From positions 992,001 through 1,056,000 of the forward strand of contig RSEE01000008.1 in NCBI GenBank assembly GCA_003971905.1: a DNA stretch of 64,000 nt, read 5' to 3'. The notes under the pieces were generated by a model. It was not told where the DNA came from and did no database searches. It worked only from the letters and a program-made list of their open reading frames with translations. Shown here one piece after another: positions 1 through 11,018 of the stretch. The position numbers and the translations under genes were made by a program. The stretch is from Moniliella sp. 'wahieum' (lineage: Eukaryota; Basidiomycota; Moniliellomycetes; Moniliellales; Moniliellaceae). Positions within the stretch are counted from its first letter, which is position 1; the number at the start of each line of letters is the position of its first letter.

Positions 1-258
1 ACGCCAGGCTCGGCCACGACCATCGCGCTTCCGCCGACGACCGTGGCAAAAAAGGTTGAGGAACAGACGTGGGAGGAGACCTCCTCCTCCGACCCTTCCG
101 GTTCTTCCCCCACCCGCTCGTCCCACAGGGTAGAGGTGGAGCTCGCCGCTCCATCCACACCCACCTTGGTAGATCCTTCGCCTGAACCATCCGTCCTCGG
201 GCACGCTACAGCTGCCGCTCAGACAGAGCCAGGGCCGGCGGCGGGGGGGGCAGTGTAA
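1..258 (+). CDS. C-terminal end of an unknown protein (partial)
   Basis: The first frame is open from base 1 to a TAA at 256-258, so the gene begins outside the window. The visible 85 residues are rich in Ser, Thr, Pro, Glu and Ala with no recognisable domain, which suggests a disordered C-terminal tail. A run of T follows the stop directly. The product is unknown, and a chance open frame in GC-rich DNA cannot be excluded. Confidence 0.35.
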   Translation, partial: TPGSATTIALPPTTVAKKVEEQTWEETSSSDPSGSSPTRSSHRVEVELAAPSTPTLVDPSPEPSVLGHATAAAQTEPGPAAGGAV

Positions 259-612
259 TTTTTTTTTTTGCTCACACAATGTACCATAGTACCCTATATG
301 GCATGTGGCGGTGCGGCAGAAGAAGCGAGGGAGAAAGTCATTGCGAAGCATTGGTACCAACGATTGAGCGGATGAGCTCACCATGATAGTACAACTACTC
401 AAGAGACTTGCCCCAACCATCGCGACTAATAATATTTTTGCCAGAAAAGTCTATATCGGAAAACTGTGGGTGTTGGGCCCGGTCTCTTCCATCAGTGGGT
501 CTTTACTACAGATACGGAAACCAGATTGTCTACTCGTCCTGGAACCAATAACAGGTGAATCAAATCTTCACTCGACTGATGAAGCTCATCGATCAATCGA
601 TATAGATGAGCT
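259..612. other. Intergenic, convergent 3' ends
   Basis: This stretch lies between the partial plus-strand gene and the 3' end of the minus-strand ABC transporter. It begins with a T run of about ten bases just after the upstream stop. I see no gene in it. Confidence 0.5.
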
Positions 613-3600
613 TTACCGACTGTATCGACTGTATTGCTTGTTGTGTCGTCCACATGCGGACTTGCTGTGCAGCATATGTTGTTGTGCGGACGCAGACTGC
701 GTCTGCTGCTGGCCTCGCGACCGCCAGCGCGCAAGCAGGACACGAGGCGAAAAGACACGGAAGAGGTAAAAGCACACAAAGCATGCTGCCCAATTGAACG
801 CAATGTAGATGATGAAGATCCACGCATTGCGACTGGCGTGGTCCATGGCCATGCTGATCGTGTTCAAATACTCGTCTGCGTAGGCAAACGCACACCACCC
901 ACAGCCTCCCGATGACAGGGGCACCCAATACCCCCGGCCGGAGGGGACTCGCTTCGCCCCAGCGCACGCGGGGTAACGTTGTCCAACGAGGGACTAAAGT
1001 TGTCGAGGTAATCGGAACACGTCAGGCCCGGGGGAGGGGATATCGGAACCAGCTCTTGCGGCGCACAGAGGATCGGCCGACCGGCCATCGCATTGCCCAT
1101 CTGCGCTTCGACAAAGTAGTGCACCGGTGTGGCGGTAATAATGCGACGCCACAAACTGGGCATGACGCTGGGTGGGACCGTGACGCCGCTGAGGAGGAGG
1201 CAAAACGAGTAGAGTAGAAGGCCGAAAACAGCACGCCCCCCAGGACGGGACTCTGGACCACATTTGCACCGACATGGCCATCAAAGGCCAAAAGCTGTAA
1301 AACAGAAAGACTGTCCAGGCAAAGGATTTGCCAGCCGACCCCACTTTGCCTCCCATCAACCACCATGGAAGCCAGTACAAAAAGCCACAGAACCAGTCCC
1401 ACGGCACCTCAACCGCCATGTACGTCGCAACAAATACCACCCAAGAGTAGATCTTGGCCCCCTGTTCCCTGGTTTTCAAACACCTCGCGCATACTGGTGT
1501 AGTGAGGTAACATATGCGAAGCCAAGGGCACCCTACCACGGACTGCATGTGGAACCACATTCACAGAGGGGAACAGAGCGGTTATGTGTTGTGACAATAA
1601 TGGAAGTTTAAGAGGCTCTAATAAAGTATGCGCGGCGTGAAGATATTGTTATGCGTGTGCACGTACCGGAAAAGTGGGAAAAGAGATTGACTTGGAGACT
1701 GGCTAGGCTCGACTTACTGCCCTGCTGCCAAAATGACGATCCAATGAAGAGCCCGGCAACGAGGTTGAGTGCCATTTTGGAGCCCAAGTAGGCAGGACTG
1801 CGCCAAAAGTGGATCCAGGTACGACGGAAAACAATTATGAATTGGCCCAAGAAGCCCACGGCGTATTCCGACTCATCTTTCTGCCTACTTGAAGTGTCGG
1901 TCCCTAGGTTGCCTCGGCGGTCCTCGAACTCTTGTATGTCATTCTCGATCCTGGCCGCCATCTCACTTTGCTGGTACACAGTTGTCCAATCCTCTTGCTC
2001 GACAGTGCGCGTACCAATGCAGTCCATCATGAACTCCGCCGGATTGGCGGACCCACAAGCGCGGCCAGAGTGGTTCTCAAAGTGGCCAAGCAATGCTCCA
2101 CAGGACCGTTCGGGGGTGTGAATCGGGCCGTTGAAGAGCAAGTTGCCTTTGTCAAGAAGCAGTAGACGATCAAATTGGGCCAACAACTCACCACTAGGCT
2201 GATGGATGGTACAGAGGATGGAATGGCCTGCGGCAGCCATGCGCTTGAAGAAACGGACGAGGGACAAGGCCGTCAGACTGTCCATCCCCGTCGTTGGTGG
2301 TTCGTCAAAAAAAAGGAGGTGATTGGGATTTGCGGCGAGCTCCACACCAATGGTCAAACGCTTGCGCTGCCAGCATCCAGCCCTTCTGCGTCCTCTTCTT
2401 TGCCAACCAAAGCATCGGCCCAGGAACCCATGTCAAGCAAGTCGATCACTTCTTCACACCAAGCAAGTTTTTCCTGTCTCGACTTGGTGGTCTGTTGACG
2501 TAGCATAGCAGAGAATTGCAAGGCCTCTCGGACGGTAGTGGTCGACAGATGAGTGTCCATCTGCTCGCAGTAACCTGTTTGCTGCGAGAAGTTAGGTGGC
2601 AGCGGATATCCATCATAGGTAAAGGTGCCAGTCACCGTCCCCGCATCCTTGGTCCTTCTCGCCAGCACGTTCATTAATGACGTCTTGCCCCCGCCAGAGG
2701 GCCCCATGATGGCAGTCAATTGTCCAGGGGCTACATAGCCTGTCGCCCCGTTCACAATCCGACGTGGCGCTTCGCCGGGGACGGGCACGTCGTACTTCAC
2801 GTCGTGAAACGTGAAGATGCGCCGTTGTTCTTTGCGCATATAATGAGCCTTAGCGAACTGTGATGTCTGGGTGAGAGGCAGGGTATTCTCCGTTGCCCCA
2901 TTCATGCCCGTTAGAGATTTGCCTGATGATGTAGCACGACGGACAAAGCGTAATCCCCGGGACCGGAACGTTCTGATACTTGGAACTCGCATGCCACCGC
3001 ATAGGCCACCACCAAGCCAAGCCAGATGCTAAACAAGCCAAATCCCAGCGCCCAGCGACGGTTCCAAGTCACTGTCCAAATCCCACACACAGAGAGTGTA
3101 AGTAAATCAAGTTGTTTCTCTTCGCACCCTAAAAAAGGAGGGGGCGAGTGCCAACATACAATCATACCTGATTTTGAGGTACTCGGCCCCATTGGCCCGG
3201 TCCGTTCCAGGGGCGACTTCCACGGAAGAGCAAGTGCGGTAGGACGATGATATACCCTGGTATGCTTCACCTCCTGGAACCATCAAGGAACAGGCGGCGT
3301 CCAACTTGCGAAACTCATTGGTCACAATGAGTTCAAAAGCGATCGCAATCGGGTTAAAGTAGGTGAGCCACTTCCACGCTCTTACCATCGATGGCCGTGG
3401 GATGACATAGCCCGAATAAAGCGTAAAGTCGATGATTGCAAGCCCAGCCATCAGAGAGGCATGCTCTTTTGCATGAAAGAGTGCAGCAAAGAAACGATTG
3501 AGGGCGACTGTGGTCTCAGTTTGGAGGAATACAACACTCAAAGTAACAAAGAACTGGCTGGGCGTTCGGCCAAGGTTACAAAGAAAAACATGACGATCAA

Positions 3601-5665
3601 AAAGATTGCCAGTGGCGGGAAGCGAAAGATGAGATCAAGTAAGGAATTGGCTAACGAGTCGGCGCTGGGCCGGACCATACCAAACTTTTTGTGACGGATG
3701 ACAATACGCCGTTGGTCGTAGCCGATCACGATCTCTGTTTGAGCCAAGAAGGAGGTGTACAGGAGCATAAAGAACAAAGCGCTCGTACGAGGGAAGAACC
3801 TTCTGTCGTAGGGGACAAGTTGTAAAGCACGCTCCCATATAAAAGACCTTGGGCAAACATGACCGTCAGGACGACGAAGTGTTGCAATGTATTTCCACTC
3901 TGAATGAGGAAGCGGCGGTAGAGGCACATGCGCAGTTGCTGGATCCAGGTCGTAGCATAACTTAAACCTTGGCTTGCTCCCGCTTTGCGGCGATTGAGAT
4001 TGCGGGCCAGCTCTGTGGCCAAAGCCCCGGCTCTCCTTGTCCCGTTTGGTTCGTTGTGTTCTAGCTCAGCCATGGCAGCATCTATCTCCTTGGACAACCG
4101 CTGCCCCAGTTTGCTTGAGCGCCAATGGATTTCCATGTCGGAAGCTTTGAGAGGAGCAGTGTCTTTATACCCCTCATCGATGTTGCGTGCTGATGGGTCT
4201 GTCACAGAGACAAGAAAGTCCGCGCAGCTTTGGTGCGGGATTTGGCGGTAACCCATATCGGTAAAATACTCGACAGCTCGATCGGTGGGACCCAAGTAAA
4301 CCACTCGTCCTTGGTTCAAGAGACAGACTCGATCAAACTGGGTAAAGATAGGGTCCCCTGCTTGATACATAGCCGTCGCAATGGAGGCATTGGATGCACG
4401 GGCAGCCGTCTTGAGAGAATGGGTCACTTGGGTTGCCGTGCAACTGTCAAGTCCATCCGTTGGCTGATCCAACAGCAAAACCCGGGCTGCCAGAGCCATG
4501 CCCTCATAAACGCTCACTCGTTTCTTCTCTCCGCCGGAGATTCCACGGATTACTGCATTGCCAATCTTGGTATTGTAAATGTGCTTGAGTCGCAGGGCTG
4601 AGGCAAGGGCATGGCGTAGTGTCGACACATACTTCGCCCGCGTGTTCTTCTGCACACCAGAGGCAAGGCGGATTTGTTTGGAAGGGGCCCTAGTTGCATT
4701 AGCAAAATCCATTGTCTGGCGCACAGTAAGCGTAGGAAAATGCACGTCTTCCTCTGCCAGGTAAATCACTTCTCCGCGCTAAAGAATGAAAGAGAGAGAT
4801 AAGAGAGGAACATTTTTGTGTCAGATTGCTGTGCTCTCCTGCAAGATCAATTGAGGGTACGTACAAAAGGCCTGTCAATGTCGTCGGTGGTGAAATGAGA
4901 ATACCGCACATCGCCAGTGACGGATTGGAAGCTCTCGCGGTAGTTCGCAAGCGACTTGGGCAAAGTGGAACATCCGCTCCCGGGGCGGCCAAGGACAAGA
5001 AGCATCTCGCCTGGATGCATCATTCCAGAAGAAGGATGAAGGATGTTCTTGACCGAAGGGGACGCCGTGATGTTTCCCAACAGTTGGAGTGGAGACAGAA
5101 GGAGGGAGAGCATATTGTTGCCGTACTTGGCGCTTGGGCTAGAGCCTTGCACTGCCAGATCGCACCAAATGACTGGCAGGGGCGAGTTGCGGGTGCCATG
5201 AGTCGCCTGACGCATCACGTCGTCACCACCTGGTCGGGCGGAATGCCTTCTCGTCTGCGCCACCTTCGGTCAAGGTAGCGGTAGTCGATGAGGCGCTGCA
5301 GGCTGAAACGGGGCAGATAATAGCTAGACCCTGGGTCAAAGAGAGTCGGCGGGTAGGTGTCGGCATACAGGCTAGATGCAGGGCGGTGGGAGGAGGGCAA
5401 GCCATGGGAGGGGTGGCAGGGTGAGTGCGGTGGCATGGCTACTTTCGCACGCATTGAGGTGGGACAAGGAGGTGCAGATGCTGGTGGAGGCGGTGGGGGG
5501 GTAGGAGTGGTAATTCTGCTCTTCCTTGTCGGCGCATGCTTGGGCCAAGGCGACGGGTGGCTCTCGAGGGGGGGTGAGGGACTGCGGGGTGGTGCTGCGA
5601 AAGGAGGGGTCTGCCAGCGACGCAAAAGAGGGGGAGGGGATGATGGGGTGGCGTGAGTCGGACAT
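613..5665 (-). CDS. PDR-type (ABCG full-length) multidrug ABC transporter
   Basis: This is a plasma-membrane efflux pump with the reverse layout NBD1-TMD1-NBD2-TMD2 typical of fungal PDR/CDR proteins. NBD1 lies at about 5000-4270: its Walker A reads GRPGSGCST, with Cys replacing the catalytic Lys as in the family, its signature is GISGGEKKRVS, and its Walker B region is LLLDQPTDGLDS with Gln where Glu is catalytic. TMD1 runs from about 3950 to 3110. NBD2 lies at about 2830-2100 with an intact Walker A (GPSGGGKTS), Q-loop YCEQMDTH and Walker B LLFFDEPPTTGMDS. TMD2 follows, ending in a final helix near 800-660. The likely start is the ATG at 5665, which opens a Ser/Pro-rich N-terminus. The reading frame is broken several times, for example near 3797, 3584-3588 and 2368-2375, each fixable by one base; an intron lies near 4780-4860. 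The family call is firm. Whether the gene is intact is uncertain. Confidence 0.85.
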
Positions 5666-6230
5666 GGCGGGGGGGCGGAGGGAGGGTGGGAGGGAGGGAG
5701 GGCGGAAAGAAGACGGGGGGTGGATGCCACCCCAGCAGCGCCCGGCGCATCGGCACCGGCGTTTATAAGGCGAGGGACGAGGGTGGATGCGTGTGGTGCA
5801 CCTGGCCTGCTGGGGTAAGCATGCACTCCCAGCCTGCATCCCCCGACTGCATACAAGCCAACTCACCCGCTGCCCAGCACACCGCAGCGGCAGACCGAAA
5901 GCCAATGGCAACCCACCCAACAGCAGGGGGGCTGCACCCACCCGCTGTGTCCCAACGCACCCACCCCAGATCGCCGCCCCCTACAGACTGCCCCAGACGC
6001 CCTGGCCACGCGCACTCCCCCAGCAGCACGCCTCTCCGCCTCGCCGCCTCGCCCTCCTCCTTGCTTGCTTCGGCTACATATGCGACTGGGCGCCGCAGCA
6101 CTCTCGGCTCTGGGCAAAATGGATGTTTGGTGCGCCCCAGTCCCTCTGGGGCTTGTCGATCTGCGCTTGCGCTTGCTCGGAGATGCATCCCCTGCCACGC
6201 CAGGGGGAAACTGCACTGCACCCCTTACGG
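5666..6230. other. Intergenic between MMS2 and the ABC transporter
   Basis: GC-rich DNA between the 3' end of MMS2 and the 5' end of the transporter, both on the minus strand. It should hold the transporter promoter. Long proline-rich frames on both strands here are compositional and show no domain. Confidence 0.45.
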
Positions 6231-6918
6231 TTACGATGCGTACGTGCTGCCTTCGGCCGGCTGCGGCAGCTTGCGGTTGGCTGGCAGCGCCATCTCCCTG
6301 CCAGCAAGCACAGCAACCACCAGTCAGTCACCTTCCCAGTAAGCAGCCAGGGCACACAGTACATACTTGCGCAGTTCACTCAGCACCGTCTCAATCGTGT
6401 AGTCTCTCCGCCACGACGACAGCACATTCACGCTCGTCGGGTCCACCTGCACGGCCCAGCTGCGTCAGTCACGTCCCTCCGCCCAGCTAGCGTCCGGCGC
6501 CACATACCTTTCCATTCGTCGAGCTGATGCCAGGAAGGTTGATCTTGGTCAGGAAGGCAACCGTTGGCGGCTCGTCCGGGTAGTTGGGGCCACAATGGAT
6601 CGTAAGCGAGTAGATCCGGTTCTGGTGGACCGAGTGCGGCGGGCCAATGATCGTACCGTTCCAGTTGGACATGAGCATGTCCGCACCATCATCCAGCCCA
6701 TAGCTCAGCGTTCCATCTCCCAACCCTTCTCGCCCTTCTCCAATTCCTCCAGAAGACGAAAGTTGCGCGGGACTGGCCGGGGAAACCAACAGTCCAGGGG
6801 CAAAGGCATGGTCAGACAGCAAAGTTCAAGGAGATGAGTGGCCGTTGCCACGTGGAGAGAGTTTTCTCCCCATAGCCCATCAGCGGCAAGGGGTGTGAAT
6901 GGACATACCCTTGGCCAT
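6231..6918 (-). CDS. MMS2: Ubiquitin-conjugating enzyme variant MMS2 (UEV)
   Basis: MMS2 is the catalytically inactive E2 partner of UBC13 that directs Lys63-linked ubiquitin chains in error-free DNA damage tolerance. Four exons can be read: 6918-6909, 6772-6508, 6446-6367 and 6297-6231, with GTATGT donors and CAG acceptors. The protein begins MAK-VPRNFRLLEELEKGEKG and continues through SNWNGTIIGPP, NRIYSL, CGPNYP, LPGIS and a C-terminal LPQPAEGSTY block, matching the family end to end. The active-site Cys of true E2s is absent, as expected for a UEV. One base is missing at about 6720-6727 in exon 2 (between EKG and the GDGT block). The start codon is fixed by the short MAK exon. The GGT repeat at 6941-6960 lies just upstream. 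Confidence 0.93.
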
Positions 6919-7569
6919 GTCAATCAGGTGAAGGCAGTGAAGGTGGTGGTGGTGGTGGTGATGGCGGCGGTGTCGATGCCCAACCGCTTATGCGCGCAGG
7001 CTGATGTGGCCCTGGCTTTGCTGCTGGGCGTACGAGGGTGATGACGTGAGATGCATGCCACTTATCGCGGGCACGCATCATGCATTACGTGGCGTGTGAT
7101 TGCCACCACCTCGAGCTCCTGGAGGCGCCACGGGACTGCGAATTCGAGGGGGTGAAATGTTGACTAAGGCACCGCACTTTAACGGCAAAGCACTAACCCT
7201 ACTGTAATTAAACCAGTTGAACGTTGACCGCCCGCTTCTTGGCATCAAGTACGGACATATGCATTTGCTGATGCTTTTTTGTTCACCTTCGATTAACGAT
7301 TCCTGATAGATTTCTCACGCGTTACTCACGATTTGGATTGCCTGCGTGGACCGCACCCAGACCCCCCCCATAACATCCGATGAGGAACATGGCTTTACTT
7401 GAAGACACTATGCGAAGCTCCATCACGCTGTGGGACTATAATACCCCGGAGTTACACATTCGCGTTTCTGCGTTTCGAGGCGTGCGACGACAAAGCGCGA
7501 AAACATAAATGCCGTCGATATTGTATACAGAGACATGACGTGCACGATGCGCGACAGATGTTTGTGAGT
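6919..7569. other. Intergenic: MMS2 promoter region and methyltransferase 3' flank
   Basis: This stretch contains a (GGT)n trinucleotide run at about 6941-6960 and AT-richer DNA at 7180-7330. No coding evidence is seen. Confidence 0.45.
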
Positions 7570-9101
7570 TCAGTTGGGTGCAAGGCTCACCTCCAGGAGC
7601 TCCACCACCCCATCGCGTTCGGGCAGATGTGCGGTGGGGAAGCAAGGGTAGTCGATCCTCGTCTCGTCGTTGTGGCCTTCGACCCATTGTGCGGGCACAG
7701 CAAGGGCAGCGTACCTGCTCAGCTCGACCGAACGGAACACCAATCCATTTTCAGTTAGTTGGTCCAGGAAGCGGCCGTAGGTAGTCTCGTTGCGCTGGGT
7801 ACTTCCAACCAGGGCTACGGGCCGTGGCGCGCCCGCCTCCCCTGCCCCCGCTTGCAACGCAGCTCGAATAGACTTGGCCAGGGCAGGAATGATAGCTGGG
7901 TCGAAAACGACATCAGCTGCAAGAATGAGCGTGGGACGAAATGCGGCAAGGAGCTGGAGCCCCGGCGAGGCAGCCGAAGCCTCGGGCTCGGAGGGGCTGT
8001 CACTAGGATCCTCCAGCTCCGATCGCCAGCGTGGGCGGGGCGGCATGGCGTCCCAGAAATCAAACGATTCGATTTGCATCTCACACGGGCGGCGAGTTGA
8101 TTCGTCTTGTCTCGGCCAGGCGGGTGAGCACATTGGATGCAACGTCGTGGCTAGGACTTGACCCCCACCTGCTCGCTGCAGTACTTGGGCACACAGGGCA
8201 GCCAAAAACCCAGCACCAGCACCCAACTCAAGCACCCGGCTGTGCTGTGGCAGAAGCGTGTCCTGGTGGGCTAGGAGGTGCGAACCCAAGCGGATGCTGG
8301 CCTCCCATGTTTGTAGCCCGGTCGTGCCTTCCGCACAAATGCCGATTCTTCCGGCACGGTCACGCCGCCCCACCCTTGGAACAGATCACAGCCATCATTT
8401 AGTGCAGCACCTGGACCTGGAAGGAGCGGGTACAGGTAGCGGGCAAAGAAGGTTCCGGCCCCACCTTGGCCTTCGAGCGCATGGGGAGCCGGTTTGTTAT
8501 CAGGCACATTGAGCCCGAGAGCGACCGCTGCTAGCGGGTGGTCGGCGGAGTGCGAGGGTCTGCGCAATGGGGAAAACGGGTAAGAAAAAGGGTGGAAGGC
8601 AGGTCAAGTGGTGCACACGTACGGGGCAATGGGAGGTACCGCAATCAGCTCAGTATACCGCTCGAGGATGCCCTCGGGCATCTCCTTGATTTAGATTAAC
8701 GCAGAGGGAAGAGGGCAGAGGGAAGAGGACAGAGGGCCGTTCACTGGTCAGCGGAAATACGAGAAACAAAACGACAACCCAATGGCACGCACAAAATCTT
8801 CGGCTCCAGGCACGTTTTGGCGCTGCGCTTGATCGATAGCAGATTGCAGACGGGCCATGAGCTGTTTGAAGAAACTCTTGCGGTACTGGTAGGGCGGGAC
8901 GGGGCAGACAAGGGACGCGTCTGCTTGAGACGATGGCCCAAATAGGTCTTGCTCCAGCACCGGCAACAGCTGGACCAGCGCTTCGGCCGACGGCCACAGG
9001 AAGAGCGGGGAGCGCAGCGGCAGGGACTGCTGGTACTGGAGGCTCAGCGCCTGACGCACAGGCAGCAGTGCCGGGTCGATACGCATCGCACAGTCGGCCA
9101 T
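7570..9101 (-). CDS. Class I SAM-dependent protein-lysine methyltransferase, EFM3/FAM86 type
   Basis: Members of this family trimethylate a lysine of translation elongation factor 2 (EEF2KMT, yeast EFM3). Exon 1 starts at the ATG at 9101 and encodes an N-terminal helical region (YRKSFFKQLMARLQSAID) typical of the family; a short second exon carries EMPEGILERYTEL. The methyltransferase core has the family motif GTTGLQTWEASIRLG, the SAM-binding motif VLELGAGAGFLAALC, and a later LILAADVVFDP block that matches motif IV. The stop is at 7570-7572. Introns have GTACGT-type donors near 8630. One G seems to be missing at about 8328-8334, just before GTTGL. The gene is divergent from TIM22 with 218 bp between start codons. 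The methyltransferase fold is certain; the EF2 substrate is an inference from family resemblance. Confidence 0.8.
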
Positions 9102-9319
9102 GGGTGGTGGTGGTTTGGCAAAGGCGCACATGTTTGCATTTTCGTGGGCCTCTGGTGGACACTGCCCCCCCCGCACCCAGGCCCAAAGCACTCGCTCGCG
9201 GCCGAGGACGCACGCGGGACACTGGGGCGGAATTGGGCGAAGCGCACATTTGTTCTTGTGCTGCCGCTGCCCACCTGGTGCCTGGCCTGCTTCCACCACC
9301 CCCGCCTCGCCCGCCACCG
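9102..9319. promoter_or_regulatory. Divergent promoter between the EFM3-like gene and TIM22
   Basis: Only 218 bp separate the two start codons, which point away from each other, so both promoters must lie here or overlap the genes. The region contains a C-run and GGT/ACC repeats. No clear TATA box is seen. Confidence 0.5.
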
Positions 9320-9959
9320 ATGAACTCGCCCTGGCTGACACCTGTTTACGTCCCGGGAAAGGAGCTCTGCCGCCCGGGGTCAGTGAGGATGAGCGGGAGC
9401 AGCTGCAGCAGCTCGAGTACTGGTCCAAGTTTGGTGCCGGGGCGATGGAGAGCTGTCCCGTCAAGTTTGCCATCTCGGGCGTGGCTGGCTTTGGCCTCGG
9501 TGCGTTTTTCCAGCTCTTCTCGGCTGCGCTCAGTGCGGACGACCCAATGCGAAGGACCAACCTGTACCTCCAAGCCCAGGCCGCTGGCCTGCCCGAACCC
9601 AAGTTGAGCACCATGGACCAGACCAAAGAACTGTTTAAAGACACGGGGCGCCAGATGTGGCGCTCGGGTAAGGGGTTCGCCAAGATTGGCGCGCTCTACT
9701 CGGGAATCGAGTGCTGTGTGGAAGGGTACCGGGCTAAGAACGATATTCAAAACTCGATCATTGCTGGTGGTCTGGCAGGCGCCATCCTGGCGCGCAACTC
9801 GGGCATCAAGGCCATGGTCGCTGGTGGCGTTGGCTTTGCCGCCTTTTCCAGCGCGATCGACCTCTAGTACGTTCTTCCTGACTTTTTTTATTTGGGTTTC
9901 AAGTTGCTAATCCTACCTCCTTTTTCAGTCTGAGGAGAGAGCCTGCGGACGAGCCATGA
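9320..9959 (+). CDS. TIM22: Mitochondrial inner-membrane translocase subunit TIM22
   Basis: TIM22 is the channel-forming subunit that inserts carrier proteins into the mitochondrial inner membrane. The ATG at 9320 opens MNSPWLTPVYVPG. The family core follows: CPVKFAISGVAGFGLGAFF (first transmembrane segment), GRQMWRSGKGFAKIGALYSGIECC, the RAKND box and glycine-rich hydrophobic segments such as NSIIAGGLAGAILA and AMVAGGVGFAAFS. Splicing an intron at 9867-9928 replaces an apparent TAG at 9865-9867 and gives a C-terminal AIDLYLRREPADEP, closer to known TIM22 ends, with the stop at 9957-9959. One base is missing in the gggaaagg stretch at 9355-9362. The divergent neighbour is the methyltransferase. 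Confidence 0.9.
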
Positions 9960-11018
9960 TGCATGATGCCCGAAGCCCACACTTTGGTCACCCTCCCCCC
10001 CCCTCGAAAATACGGATTCAAGGGCTCGGTTCACCGGTCACCCGCGGGGTTGGCCTTGGTTCCGCTGGACCGGACCGGACCAGTCGGATTTCGTGCCCGC
10101 ATGGAGCAGGATACTGTACCAGTGTTAATTTGCCCGTGGTACTCGGGTACGGTAGGCGCCAGCTCCTGCAGGGCCCCTTTCACCGCCTCTCCCTTAATTG
10201 CACTGCTTTCGTACCATCTTCTACTCCACCTTATGGGTATCCCTTGGTTGCTTGGCAGCCCAGCATTCCCCGGCCCCCATCTCATCCCTGCCGGGCCATC
10301 GGGGACAATACGATGTGCGATGCCATCCATTACCTGCATCACCTGCATCAACGTTCAACGTTCCGTTGTGTATGTCCTATGCCCGCGCGCCGGGTACCGC
10401 GCTGACGGCCGTGGGAGGCAGTGGAGTGGGAAATTTGTCAGCTGCCCGCCCCCGCTCAGACAAGGCTCAAAATGCCCAGTCAGACGCACGACAGAACAGA
10501 TACCTACCCCGTCCTCCTTTCCCAACGCCTCGGCGAGATCAAGAGGGTCTATCGACTACCACTGCCAGCGAGCACTGTACTGGACTCACTAGCTCACTGG
10601 ACTCATGAGTATAGAATAGCCGTGCCCGAGCCCGTGCCCGCGCGTAGGGCACAGTGCAGGGCGAGGGTAGGTAAGGGCGAAGATAAGGATCGGGTGTGAG
10701 CGCTGCAGCGCAAAAGGGAGCCGGCGCACGCGCCCTCCCAACCCCGATTCCCCCAATTCGACCCGAGCGAGATGGAGCGAACCATGTGGCGAGCAGCGCG
10801 GGTCGGGTGAAATGCAAATAGAGAGATGGGCAGGCGGCCACCGCCCCCACCGTGCCAGGAAGCTTGAAACTGGTGCGGGGTATGAGGTACATAGGCCACT
10901 TGCATGGCAGGACGCACGGCCACAACGTACATCGGCAAGAACGGCGAACGGCGAACGGGAGCGGCAACAAGGCACCACCGTCCCCAGCGTCCCGCCCCCG
11001 TCCGCGTCGTAGGTCCGC
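9960..11018. other. Intergenic, convergent 3' regions
   Basis: DNA between the 3' end of TIM22 and the likely 3' end of the Rho GEF. Overlapping frames on both strands have low-complexity translations and no domain. I see nothing that I can support as a gene. Confidence 0.4.

Noticed and set aside
5215-5941. Overlapping proline-rich frames as separate genes
   Set aside because: They overlap the N-terminal region of the ABC transporter and its promoter and reflect base composition; only the frame leading into NBD1 is supported.
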